The translations under genes were made by a program, and so were the position numbers. DNA of 64,000 bases from Nocardiaceae bacterium (lineage in GTDB: Bacteria; Actinomycetota; Actinomycetes; Mycobacteriales; Mycobacteriaceae): positions 1 to 64,000 of the forward strand of contig JAJFUQ010000070.1 in assembly GCA_021372355.1 (NCBI GenBank), given 5' to 3'. The first letter of the stretch is position 1, and each line of letters begins with the position of its first letter. Positions 52,231 to 61,288 of this stretch are shown piece by piece. The notes under the pieces are model-generated. The model searched no databases, was not told the origin of the DNA, and saw nothing but the letters and a program-made list of their open reading frames with translations.

Positions 52231-52366
52231 TCCTCCGTATTTCCAAGATCGCGTAGCGGCACTTTTCGGCTCGCCGACACGGAAGTAAACACGTTCTGAC
52301 AATCGGCGTGTCGTGTATTCCGCGCGCCGCGACACGCATTGTGTGACGCGCGCTACATTGGTGTCG

Positions 52367-53509
52367 ATGACGGCAATGTTGACCCGGCCAGTAGCCGATG
52401 TTGTGGTAGCGGCACAGAACGTGCTCGCGCGCCGCATCGGTCGCGCGATCCGGTTGGTCGACCCAGTAGGACTCGGCGGAAGCGGGGGCTCCGTCGTTCT
52501 CCGTGTGCGCGTGGTGGCCAACGAGGACGTTGGCCTCCCGCGCACGCTTGTCGTCAAGGCGATGAATCGCATCGGTCGGGTCGAGCCGGGCGTCGAGAGC
52601 TCGGATTCGGCGTTTCTGCGGGAGATGGCCTGCTACCAGTTTGCGAACACGCTGCCGCGGCCGCGTCGCCCAGGTGCCGACATGATCTGCTGCGATCCCG
52701 TGCAGCGATTGATGATCTTGAGCGACCTCGGCAACGGTCCTCGGCTTTCCCGGCTGCTGTCGGATCCGTCGCGGGTGTCGAACGCGCTCAGTGCGGTCGC
52801 GCAGGCTCTCGGTCGGATGCACGCAGGTACCGTCGGCCGCGAGGACGACTTTGCCGCACTGCTTCGCCGGGCTGAGGTCGCACATCAGACCGACGCCATG
52901 CGTAGTCGGGCTGCGAGTGCCGTGGATGACCTGCCGGATGCGCTCGAGGACTTCCTCGGTATCGACGTCGCGTCGGACATCGTCGACGAGGTACGAAACT
53001 CCGTGTCGCTGTTCCGTGGCGGCCGATTCTCGGCGTTCAGCCCGTCGGGCATGTGCCCCGACAACATGGTCATGGGCTCGGACGGCGTGCGATTCGTGGA
53101 CTACGAGTGGGGCGGCTTCCGGGACGCCATGCTCGATCTCGCGTATCCGCTGACGATGTTCCCGGGCTGCCTGTGTGCCCTCGACGTGTCCGAGCGGCAG
53201 GCCGAGATGATGATCGATGCCTGGCGTGCCGAGGTCATCGATGTGTGGCCGCAGGTCCGCGACGATCGCTTGATGCGGCGTCGCCTCCTCGAAGCGCAAT
53301 TGCTGTGGGTCTGGATTTCGACCGCGTGGTTCCTACCGGACACGGAGAACGAGCGGGTCGCCGCGGTCTACGACCACGGTTTGTACCAGTCACGCAAAGC
53401 GGTTCTCCCGCAGCGGTGGCGACTCGTCGCGGCGACCGCGGTGCGTGCCGGGCGGCCCGATCTTGCCCAGTTCGGTGAGGCAGTAGCCGACGCGCTGGTG
53501 ACGGGCTAG
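52367..53509 (+). CDS. Aminoglycoside phosphotransferase-fold (kinase-like) protein
   Basis: 380-aa protein of the APH/choline-kinase fold. The C-lobe has GMCPDNMVMGSDGVRFVDYE, which corresponds to the catalytic loop and the metal-binding Asp (FVDYEW). The usual HGD before the loop is replaced by SPSGM, so the catalytic Asp seems to be missing; it may be a pseudokinase or use another residue. The N-lobe has GSGGSVVLRVRVV as a nucleotide-loop candidate. ATG 52367 is chosen, with 54 bases of extra open frame upstream. rarA follows 22 bp later. Confidence 0.78.
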   Translation: MTAMLTRPVADVVVAAQNVLARRIGRAIRLVDPVGLGGSGGSVVLRVRVVANEDVGLPRTLVVKAMNRIGRVEPGVESSDSAFLREMACYQFANTLPRPRRPGADMICCDPVQRLMILSDLGNGPRLSRLLSDPSRVSNALSAVAQALGRMHAGTVGREDDFAALLRRAEVAHQTDAMRSRAASAVDDLPDALEDFLGIDVASDIVDEVRNSVSLFRGGRFSAFSPSGMCPDNMVMGSDGVRFVDYEWGGFRDAMLDLAYPLTMFPGCLCALDVSERQAEMMIDAWRAEVIDVWPQVRDDRLMRRRLLEAQLLWVWISTAWFLPDTENERVAAVYDHGLYQSRKAVLPQRWRLVAATAVRAGRPDLAQFGEAVADALVTG

Positions 53510-53531
53510 CTAGAGCGGGTAGGTTCCACCC

Positions 53532-54860
53532 GTGGATTCGCTGTTCTCGGATGACCCGGAAGAAACGGGTCCTGCGGTCGTGGCCGGTGAATTGGCGCCC
53601 CTTGCGGTGCGGATGCGTCCCCGCACTCTCGATGAAGTCGTCGGTCAAGACCACGTGCTCGGGCCGAAGGCTCCACTGCGCCGACTGATCCAGGGCGCCG
53701 GTGCCGCGTCGGTCATTCTCTACGGCCCGCCCGGAACCGGTAAAACGACGCTTGCCTTGCTCATCTCCCTGGCGACCGGGCGTCGGTTCGAAGCGCTGTC
53801 GGCATTGTCCGCGGGCGTCAAGGAAGTGCGGGCGGTCATCGACTCGGCACGTCGACGCCTCATCAATGGCGAGCAGACGGTGCTGTTCATCGACGAGGTT
53901 CATCGCTTTTCGAAGGTCCAGCAGGATGCGCTTCTCGATGCGGTCGAAAACCGCATCGTTCTGCTCGTCGGCGCGACGACCGAGAACCCGTCCTTCTCCG
54001 TCGTCGGGCCGCTGCTGTCCCGGTCGCTGGTCATCCAACTGCGTTCACACACCGAGGAATCCATCGGTGGACTGCTCGATCGCGCGGTGGCCGACGAGCG
54101 TGGCCTGGCTGGGGAGGTCAAGCTCCTCGACGACGCACGGGCGCATCTCATCCGGGTTGCCGGGGGAGATGCCCGTCGCGCGCTGACCGCTCTCGAAGCT
54201 GCCGCGGAGGCGGCCGTGGACGGTGCGATAACCCTCGAGGTGGTCGAAGGTGCGCTCGATCGGGCGGCTGCCCGGTACGACCGCGCCGGCGATCAGCACT
54301 ACGACGTCACCAGCGCCTTCATCAAATCCATTCGCGGTTCCGACGTCGATGCCGCGCTGCACTATCTCGCGCGGATGATCAGTGCCGGTGAGGACCCTCG
54401 ATTCATCGCTCGGCGTCTCGTCGTGCACGCGAGTGAAGATATCGGGATGGCCGATCCGCAGGCGCTGCTCGTGGCGACCGCGGCTGCTCAGGCGGTCCAG
54501 CTCATCGGGATGCCGGAGGCTCGGCTCGCCCTGGCGCAGGCCACGATTCACTTGGCTACCGCACCCAAGTCGCCAGCGGTCATCGCGGCGATCGGGGCGG
54601 CGATGTCCGACATCAACGCCGGCAAAGCCGGACTCGTTCCACCGCATCTCCGCGATGGTCACTATGCGGGCGCCGCGAAACTCGGCAATGCCCAGGGCTA
54701 TCAGTACCCGCATGACACGCCGGGCGGGGTGTTGCCGCAGCAGTATCCGCCGGACGAGTTGGTCGGCGTGGACTACTACCATCCCACCGAGCACGGCCAC
54801 GAGCGCGAGGTCAAGTCCACGTTGGCCAAGCTGCGCCGGATCGTGCGACGGCAGGGCTAG
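53532..54860 (+). CDS. rarA: Replication-associated recombination protein RarA
   Basis: 442-aa AAA+ ATPase (MgsA/WRNIP family) acting at stalled replication forks. [18 protein letters not shown], Walker [15 protein letters not shown], Walker [11 protein letters not shown], sensor 1 [14 protein letters not shown], and the C-terminal tetramerisation region [16 protein letters not shown] and [13 protein letters not shown] start. An AT-rich 235-bp gap follows. Confidence 0.95.
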   Translation: MDSLFSDDPEETGPAVVAGELAPLAVRMRPRTLDEVVGQDHVLGPKAPLRRLIQGAGAASVILYGPPGTGKTTLALLISLATGRRFEALSALSAGVKEVRAVIDSARRRLINGEQTVLFIDEVHRFSKVQQDALLDAVENRIVLLVGATTENPSFSVVGPLLSRSLVIQLRSHTEESIGGLLDRAVADERGLAGEVKLLDDARAHLIRVAGGDARRALTALEAAAEAAVDGAITLEVVEGALDRAAARYDRAGDQHYDVTSAFIKSIRGSDVDAALHYLARMISAGEDPRFIARRLVVHASEDIGMADPQALLVATAAAQAVQLIGMPEARLALAQATIHLATAPKSPAVIAAIGAAMSDINAGKAGLVPPHLRDGHYAGAAKLGNAQGYQYPHDTPGGVLPQQYPPDELVGVDYYHPTEHGHEREVKSTLAKLRRIVRRQG

Positions 54861-55095
54861 CTCCCGACCTACTAATTTCGGTGCTGATGCGGCCTTCGCT
54901 TTCGTGAATAGCCCGACGCCAGAATTAATTTCAAATTCAGTAAATTCACCGCGTATTGATTCAAGTGTCAAATTTTCGAAATGATGAAATGCGTAGGAGC
55001 GTGCAGATGGGCGCGAGTTGCGCTCTGCTGCAACATAATTGGTAGCGAAAGTGCCTGATTGTTAAAATGCGGCCGGACGCGCGATAATTTTCCCT
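54861..55095. other. AT-rich intergenic region
   Basis: 235 bp, clearly less GC-rich than the rest of the window (for example 54910-54985). No ORF and no stable long hairpin are obvious. Direct runs such as AATTAATTTCAAATTCAGTA occur. It probably contains the promoter of the diguanylate cyclase gene; composition could also reflect acquired DNA. Confidence 0.5.
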
Positions 55096-56148
55096 GTGAA
55101 CGTTGACGTCGCACGTCCGTCGGGCATTACCGAGGCAGAGGGTATGGCCCGCCTACTGCGCGCAGTCCAGGACCTTTCCCTGGCCAGAAGTCTCCAAGAA
55201 GTGCAGGTCATCGTCCGCACGGCCGCGCGTGAACTCACCCACTGCGACGGCGCCTCGTTCGTACTTCGTGACAACGGTAAGTGCTACTACCTCGACGAGG
55301 ATGCGATCGAGCCCCTGTGGAAGGGCATGCGCTTCCCGATGGAGGCGTGTGTGTCCGGGTGGTCGATGCTGCATCGCAAGCCGGCACTCATCCCCGACAT
55401 CTACACCGACACTCGAGTTCCGCACGAGGCGTATCGCCCGACGTTCGTCAAGAGCATGGTGATGGTTCCGATTCGGACCGCCGATCCGATCGGCGCGATC
55501 GGCAACTACTGGGCCGAACAGCGTGAGCCCACGTCGCTCGAAGTCGCGTTGTTGCAGGGGCTTGCGGATTCGACATCGATCGCGATGGAAAACGTCGCGG
55601 TGTACGCCGAGCTCGAACAGCGCGTCCTCGACCGGACGGCACAGCTTGTCGAGGCCAATGCCGAGATCGAGCGCCTGTCGCTGACCGATGAGCTGACCAA
55701 ACTCAACAACCGCCGGGGCTTCTTCCACGCTGCTGAGGCCTCACTTGCCGCGTCGCGACGACGGAACGCCGCAAGCGCGCTCGTCTTCATCGACGTCGAT
55801 GGCCTCAAGCCGGTCAACGACAAGCTGGGCCACGAGATGGGTGACCAGTTGATCGTCGACATGGCGCGGGTCCTGGAGTCCACCCTGCGGGACGCCGACG
55901 TGGTCGCGCGACTCGGCGGCGACGAATTCTGTGCCTTTCTCGTCGACACCGACCACGCCGACGCGGTGCGAGCTCGGATCGATGCCGCCATCGCTCAGTT
56001 CAACGCGGGATCGAACCGGCCGTACCGGTTATCGGCGAGTATCGGGATCGCCGAGTCCGCAGACAACGACACACGCTCGCTGGACCGGCTGATGGCTCTC
56101 GCGGACGGACTGATGTACGAGGTCAAGCGGGCACGGTCGACACGCTGA
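55096..56148 (+). CDS. GAF-GGDEF diguanylate cyclase
   Basis: 350-aa soluble sensor enzyme that makes c-di-GMP. The GAF domain covers about residues 20-170 (CVSGWSMLHRKPALIPDIYT). A short helical linker (ELEQRVLDRTAQLVEANAEI) leads to the GGDEF domain. The active-site motif GGDEF is at 274-278, and the inhibitory site RxxD (RDAD, 265-268) is exactly five residues upstream, so product inhibition is expected. No EAL domain. GTG start after an AT-rich region. GAF ligand unknown. Confidence 0.94.
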   Translation: MNVDVARPSGITEAEGMARLLRAVQDLSLARSLQEVQVIVRTAARELTHCDGASFVLRDNGKCYYLDEDAIEPLWKGMRFPMEACVSGWSMLHRKPALIPDIYTDTRVPHEAYRPTFVKSMVMVPIRTADPIGAIGNYWAEQREPTSLEVALLQGLADSTSIAMENVAVYAELEQRVLDRTAQLVEANAEIERLSLTDELTKLNNRRGFFHAAEASLAASRRRNAASALVFIDVDGLKPVNDKLGHEMGDQLIVDMARVLESTLRDADVVARLGGDEFCAFLVDTDHADAVRARIDAAIAQFNAGSNRPYRLSASIGIAESADNDTRSLDRLMALADGLMYEVKRARSTR

Positions 56149-56215
56149 CATAACCCGCGCGAGCTATCCCGCGCGTTTCGTTTGAGACGGCCGATGCCGT
56201 GGGAACCATAACTTC

Positions 56216-56596
56216 ATGGCACTCAACCCCGGCCTGTCGGCCCGATTCGATGTCGTGATCGCGCCGGAGGACACCGCGCTGGAGCTCGGCAGCGGTGATG
56301 TCGAAGTTCTCGGTACGCCGCGACTCGTTGCGCTGACCGAACGCGCGACGGTCATGGCGGTCGCGCTCGATCTTCCGATGGGTAGCACGACCGTCGGCAC
56401 CGACGTCGCGATCCGGCACCGAAAGGCGACTCTCCCGGGGTCGACCATCTCGGTGACCGCTGAACTCGTTGCCGTCGAGGGCTCGAACCTGACGTTCGAC
56501 GTCTCCGCGCACGAGAACGGAACTCTCATCGCGAGCGGCCAGATTTCGCGTGCCGTGGTCGATCGGAAAGAGTTTCTGGCGCGAATCAGCGGGTGA
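56216..56596 (+). CDS. Hotdog-fold thioesterase (FlK-like)
   Basis: 126-aa single hotdog domain. The pattern LGTPRLVALTERATVMA and TVGTDVAIRHRKATLPGST matches the fluoroacetyl-CoA thioesterase-like family, with Thr, Glu (TERA) and His (IRHR) as the probable active-site set. The natural substrate is probably an ordinary acyl-CoA, not fluoroacetyl-CoA. It ends 2 nt before the convergent FUSC remnant. Confidence 0.82.
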   Translation: MALNPGLSARFDVVIAPEDTALELGSGDVEVLGTPRLVALTERATVMAVALDLPMGSTTVGTDVAIRHRKATLPGSTISVTAELVAVEGSNLTFDVSAHENGTLIASGQISRAVVDRKEFLARISG

Positions 56597-56597
56597 G

Positions 56598-57678
56598 TCA
56601 ACCAGCCTCGTGCCCGGAGGTTCGGGGGCGGCCCCACCGCCGCGAGGCGACGGCGACGCTGATGCCGACCACCACACCGATCACTGTGTCGACGGCTCGA
56701 TCACGCACCAAGGTCAGCGAATCGGTAGGCGCGGTGAGTTCGGTCATCAGCAGGATCAGTGGTGTGAAGAACCCGAGAGCGAGTCCGTAGTGCCGGATCA
56801 TGAACAGTTCGGTCGGGAACAGCAACACGATGACCACGACGGCCAGGAAAACCGGACCGAATTGGGGTGCGAGTAGGGCGCCCGTGATGAACAGACCCAC
56901 GAACGTGCCGAGAACGCGATGGGTTCCGCGCTCGATGACTCCCCGGATCGACGAGTCCTGGCCGCGCGCGTCGGCGGCGGCGAGCGGTACCGCCGCGGCG
57001 GCCATCGCCCAGTTGGCATGGTCGACGCCGAGGAGCAGTCCGCAGCTACCTGCGATCGAGATCGCGAGTGCGTAGCGCACCGCGTGAGTCAATGTCGCCG
57101 CTGGGGTGTGCTGCCGGACATGACGGAATGCCGATGTGACCCGCAGCCCGCGGAGTGTCCTCAGATCCCCGGTGCGGATGGCGATCACGATGCTTACGAC
57201 GATGCAGAACAGTGCGGTCGCGCCACCGATCGCGGCGGCTCCCCACGGTGAGATCCGTCCGCTCGGCAGAGTCGCGATCGGTGGCGAGCGCGAAGATCCC
57301 GAAGAACGGTCCTTCGGGTCGTAGCCCCCACGAATCCGCCGCCAGTGATGCGACGACAGCGAACAGTGTCTCCGTGATGACGAGCGCCGGGACGGTGACG
57401 CCGTGGTTCGACAGTTCGACTCCGATACACGCCGCAGCGCCGAGAATCAGCGCGGCCTGGGCCTGGTGACGTATCCGGCGCGCTGGAGACTCCGCGCGTC
57501 CGTACATCCCGACGAACGACCCGAAGACGGCATAGATGAGAAGGTCAGGCCGGCCGGCCGCGAGAATCGCGAGGCCCGGAACCACCAAACCGATGGCGAC
57601 GCGCGCCGCATGGATGTGGTCCCGGTCCGACGGTGCGAGGCTCAGCAGCTGACGTAGCTGCACCAGCACCGCCGTCAC
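56598..57678 (-). pseudogene. FUSC-family membrane protein, frameshifted
   Basis: Two overlapping frames make one protein. Frame 1 (from GTG 57678) reads AVLVQLRQLLSLAPSDRDHI through PEGPFFGIFALAT. Frame 2 continues VATLPSGRISPWGAAAIGG through ICSTAVASRRWGRP-type sequence to the stop at 56598. The break is near 57277-57279, where deleting one base (GATC to GTC on the coding strand) restores a continuous frame of about 359 residues. Full-length members are aromatic-acid-exporter/FUSC-type membrane proteins; one lies near aspS in M. tuberculosis. Either a genuine frameshift or a sequence error. The start overlaps the antiporter stop by 4 nt. Confidence 0.78.
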
Positions 57679-59258
57679 CGGCGCTGCATTCGCAGGGCGA
57701 GTCGGACCTCTTCGAGGTCGAGCCCCGCCTGGATCTGCCGAAGCACGGTGTCGTCGATCCGGCGCTTGTCTCGAAGATCGATGATGACCTCACGCTTGCG
57801 TGCGATGAGTGCGCGCCGAAGCTCGGCGTACTGCTCGTCTTGCTGCAGCACCTGGTCGTCGCCCTCAGCCTGCAACGTTCGCAGCTGCTGGGCGTATTCG
57901 CCGTCGAGACGCTCGGCGACCTCGGGGTCGATTCCGAGCCGTTCCGCGAGCTTGGGCAGTTCGGCGTAGGCCGCTTCGGTGGCCTTGATCTCGGCATAAC
58001 GGCGTTCTTCGGCGGTGGTGGTGTCGTGGGGGAAGCGAGCCCATCGGACGACCGACGGGAGCAGCAGTCCCTGCACGACGACGGTCACCGCGATGACCCC
58101 TGCGGTGACGAAGATGATCGCGTCCCGATCCGGGAACGATGCGCCGCTCGCGAGAACCTCCGGGATCGCGAGCGCGGCCGCCAACGACACCGCACCGCGG
58201 AATCCAGCGATGCCCATGACGACGGTTCCCCGCACGCGACTCCGTTCGCCGTGTGGGCGGTCCCCGTTCGCGACCCATCTCGTCACGTAGCTCGACCCGA
58301 ACAGGAAGACCATCCGGACGACGACGAGGACCGCCACGACGGCTGCCACCAAAAGCAGCGCGCGGGGGATCGTGATGCTCGTCAGATTGCGGACGGCCGA
58401 CTGCGATTCGAGGCCGACCAGCACGAACAGGCTGCCGTTGAGGAGGAACGTGGCGAGCACCCAGAAGTTCTCGGTCTGGCGCCGGGCATCGGGCCGTCCC
58501 ATGCGGGGGCTCGCCTGACTCATGATGAGTCCCGCGAGAACCGCGGCGATGACCCCGGATGCGCCGACCGTCTCCGCGAGCAGAAATGCGGTGAACGGCG
58601 TCAGAATGACAGCGACGTTGATGAGGAGTGGGTTGTCGAGACGGCGCCGCGCCAGTACCGCGAGCCACGCGACGAGGGCACCCGCCACCGCGCCACCCAG
58701 GTAGGCGACGACGAACAGCCACGAAATCCACGGCACGCTGAAGTGCTCGTTGCCCACGGTGATTCCGACCGCGATCGCGTAGACCACGAGTGCGGTGCCG
58801 TCGTTGACGAGGCTTTCCGCACGCAGGAGGGTCACCTCTCGATTGGGTAGGACCCGGGCGAGCGCTCCGACTGCGGTCGCATCCGTGGGTGCAACCGCCG
58901 CGCCGAGCACCCAGGCCGGTCCCCACGGCAGTCCGAGCCAATGCGCGGTCGCCGCGACCGCACCGGCGGTGACGATGATGAGAACGGTCGAGGTCAGTGC
59001 AATTCCGACGACGTCGCGCCGAATTCCGCGCAGGGGAGTGGTGAAGCTTTCCCAATACAACAGCGCCGGGAGGAACAGCAGCAAGACGGCTTCGGGGGCG
59101 AGGTGCACCGCGCGCAACGACGGAATGAACCACCACAGCGCCCCACACGCCAACAGCAGGATCGGCGGGGCAACACGGTACCGACTGCTCACCAGAGTGC
59201 AGATCAGAACCGTGACGCCCAACGCCACCACGAATTCCAGTCCGAGAAGACTTGCCAC
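57675..59258 (-). CDS. CPA1-type Na+/H+ antiporter
   Basis: 527-aa antiporter with about 12 membrane helices. Key motifs: APTDATAVGALA (the TDA pair), LVNDGTALVVYA with the transport ND pair, and GFRGAVSLAAALAIP. A C-terminal cytosolic helical region of about 130 residues (RRYAEIKATEAAYAELPKLA, LRRALIARKREVIIDLRD) is typical of NhaP/YjcE-like proteins. It starts at GTG 59258 and is coupled to the FUSC gene. Confidence 0.92.
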   Translation of the reverse strand: MASLLGLEFVVALGVTVLICTLVSSRYRVAPPILLLACGALWWFIPSLRAVHLAPEAVLLLFLPALLYWESFTTPLRGIRRDVVGIALTSTVLIIVTAGAVAATAHWLGLPWGPAWVLGAAVAPTDATAVGALARVLPNREVTLLRAESLVNDGTALVVYAIAVGITVGNEHFSVPWISWLFVVAYLGGAVAGALVAWLAVLARRRLDNPLLINVAVILTPFTAFLLAETVGASGVIAAVLAGLIMSQASPRMGRPDARRQTENFWVLATFLLNGSLFVLVGLESQSAVRNLTSITIPRALLLVAAVVAVLVVVRMVFLFGSSYVTRWVANGDRPHGERSRVRGTVVMGIAGFRGAVSLAAALAIPEVLASGASFPDRDAIIFVTAGVIAVTVVVQGLLLPSVVRWARFPHDTTTAEERRYAEIKATEAAYAELPKLAERLGIDPEVAERLDGEYAQQLRTLQAEGDDQVLQQDEQYAELRRALIARKREVIIDLRDKRRIDDTVLRQIQAGLDLEEVRLALRMQRR

Positions 59259-59338
59259 TTACCAACAATGCGTTGCGCAGATCGATTTGGCGGTCACTCC
59301 ACGCCGAAACTGTTCAACGATGAAGGCGGCGGCGATCG

Positions 59339-59767
59339 TCACTTCTTGGGGCAGATACCCAAGGTTGTGAGTCCACCGAAGACGTCGATATCGCACACGT
59401 TCGGGCTGTTCGAACCGCCGCCGGAAGAACCCGACGAGGACCCCTCGAGGGTTGCGGTCTTCGAGCCACCGCCGTGACCGGTGCATGACCAGGTCACTGT
59501 GTGCGAGCCGTCTGGGGTGCCGCCATGCCACGTCGAGTTCGTCGCCTTCGCGCCGACCGTCGTGTACAGCGAGTCACCACCGTCGACCTGCGTCTGACAG
59601 TCGATTGGGAAGTCGTGGTAGTTGTAGATCGACACCTGAACCGTGCTCGAGTACGCGCTCACGGTGACGTCCGTGTCGTTGTTCGGATGGGCCGCGGCGG
59701 TCGCCGGAACGAGGGCGAACGCGGTGGCGGGCGCACTGACGAGAAACAGTCGGATTGCGGATTTCAC
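59339..59767 (-). CDS. Secreted Ser/Gly-rich protein
   Basis: 142-aa exported protein. Sec signal peptide (RLFLVSAPATAFALVPATAA) with cleavage near AAA-HP, then a beta-rich domain (DVTVSAYSSTVQVSIYNYHD) with two Cys pairs and a Ser/Gly linker (GSSSGSSGGGSNS). The tail ends FGGLTTLGICPKK. Family not recognised; probably a small cell-surface or secreted protein. Confidence 0.75.
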   Translation of the reverse strand: MKSAIRLFLVSAPATAFALVPATAAAHPNNDTDVTVSAYSSTVQVSIYNYHDFPIDCQTQVDGGDSLYTTVGAKATNSTWHGGTPDGSHTVTWSCTGHGGGSKTATLEGSSSGSSGGGSNSPNVCDIDVFGGLTTLGICPKK

Positions 59768-59784
59768 GGTGTTCTCCTCGTACC

Positions 59785-61113
59785 TCAGGCCGACATGGCA
59801 ATCGGTGAATTATGTTGCACTGCAGTCTTCTTCGCGAACGGGCAAGTGCGCGGAACGGCCTGTTCCGCCGTCTCGAAGACGGGAATGTCGCGCACGTGCG
59901 CCAGGTACGGAGTGCCTTCGGTGCTACCTGTTCCAGTCTGCTCTCCGAGCATGCGGATCGCGAGGCTCAGATGCGTCTTGCGCCAGCGAAGGAGTGCGTC
60001 GGACATCGCGCCCATTCCAGCGTGCACGGCGCCGATCTCGTCCGCGTCCAGCTGGCCAGACGAGCAGGCATCGACGAAGGCGTCGTCGAGCGTGTGGTTA
60101 CCGGCGAGAATGCGCTCCCGAACCTCGGGGACCGAGTAGTACGCGAGAGAGTCGATGCGGTCGGCGTCGGGAGTGCGGCACAGCGACTCGAGGATCTTGT
60201 AGTTGCGGGACTGGATCGCGCTGGCGCCTTCGGTGTAGTTGCGGAAGACACGGAAGGACTCGACCTGCATCGTGGCGAGCATCGAGAACAGAAGGCCGGC
60301 TTCGCGAAGTGCCGCTGCAGAATCGGAAAGGTAGTGCGCGGCCTGGCCGGCGTCGCGGTGGGCCAAGGCGTTCAGAGTGCCGCGGAGCTGCAGGGCGATC
60401 AGTGCGAACGTGGTTTCGAACGACTGCAGCACGCGCAGGAACAGGTACTCGTCGTGAGCGGTGTAGACGGGCAGGATGCTGAGGTCGAGCGTGCGCTTCT
60501 CGCTGTCCGACATGTCGTCACGAACCGTCTCGACCATCTGCCGAGCGACTTCGAGGGTGTCCGTTGCGGTCAGGGAACCGTCGAGGCCAAGGCGGGTGAA
60601 GAAGGGGCGCATCAGGCGAACGGCTAGGTGGATGCGCTTTTCGACGACGTCATCGGATGGCCGGAGCTGCGGAAGCGAGGTGGTCAGACCGTCGAGGACG
60701 GTGAGCTCATAGTCGAGCAGATCGCACACCAGTTGGGCGCGGAGTCGGTCGAAACGGGCGCGGGCGAAGGGGGCGTGCTCGACCGGGTCATCGTGAGCCG
60801 GGAGCTGCAGAACGTTGAGCGCGAGGTAGGTGGGGTAGTCGTAGCGGTCGTCGTGCTTGTCGAGTGCGGTGTCGAGAAAGGACGCGAGGGTTTGGACGTC
60901 TTGCCACGGTCCCGGCACGGTCGCGATGTGCGAACGAACCTCAGCGAGGCGGGCGAGAACGTCGGCGTCGACGAAATGCTTTCCGACGGAGTGGTACTCG
61001 TTCATCACTTCGTTGAAGGGGAAGGTCTTGGCGTTCCGATGTTGGAGCCAGTCCTCAAGACCGGCCTTCGCGCGCTCGGCCTCGAAACGCTTCCCGATAT
61101 GGCTTGCCACCAC
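59785..61113 (-). CDS. Tryptophan 2,3-dioxygenase-family heme protein
   Basis: 442 aa from GTG 61113. Family features: HDEYLFLRVLQSFETTFALI, the substrate-loop-like ESFRVFRNYTEGASAIQSRN and RWRKTHLSLAIRMLGEQTGT with the probable heme-ligating His, ending GTGSTEGTPYL. It is longer than typical bacterial TDO (about 280 aa), with an N-terminal extension of about 180 residues, so the substrate may not be tryptophan. A GTG at 61206 is possible but has no ribosome-binding site; 61113 follows GGAACGGAG. Divergent from alaS. Confidence 0.82.
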   Translation of the reverse strand: MVASHIGKRFEAERAKAGLEDWLQHRNAKTFPFNEVMNEYHSVGKHFVDADVLARLAEVRSHIATVPGPWQDVQTLASFLDTALDKHDDRYDYPTYLALNVLQLPAHDDPVEHAPFARARFDRLRAQLVCDLLDYELTVLDGLTTSLPQLRPSDDVVEKRIHLAVRLMRPFFTRLGLDGSLTATDTLEVARQMVETVRDDMSDSEKRTLDLSILPVYTAHDEYLFLRVLQSFETTFALIALQLRGTLNALAHRDAGQAAHYLSDSAAALREAGLLFSMLATMQVESFRVFRNYTEGASAIQSRNYKILESLCRTPDADRIDSLAYYSVPEVRERILAGNHTLDDAFVDACSSGQLDADEIGAVHAGMGAMSDALLRWRKTHLSLAIRMLGEQTGTGSTEGTPYLAHVRDIPVFETAEQAVPRTCPFAKKTAVQHNSPIAMSA

Positions 61114-61288
61114 GAACTCCGTTCCGCTCGAAATCTTTGTGGTACGAGAAATATCCGTCGAAATCGGCAGCGGAACTACGCATCCGGGGGTGGTGGGTAG
61201 GCCCACCGAGGGTGATGTTTTCGCACCCTAGGGGTGGGTTCGCCGCCTCGGTGCAGCACGTATGGCGCTGCCGGTAATCTTGACTGTT

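Noticed and set aside
50467..52572. 701-aa open frame antisense to aspS
   Set aside because: It mirrors the aspS codons; composition (Arg/Asp/Val-rich) and lack of motifs show it is a shadow of the real gene.
47399..61288. T-box or other riboswitch leaders before hisS, aspS or alaS
   Set aside because: The upstream gaps are short, and I found no T-box consensus or long conserved stems.
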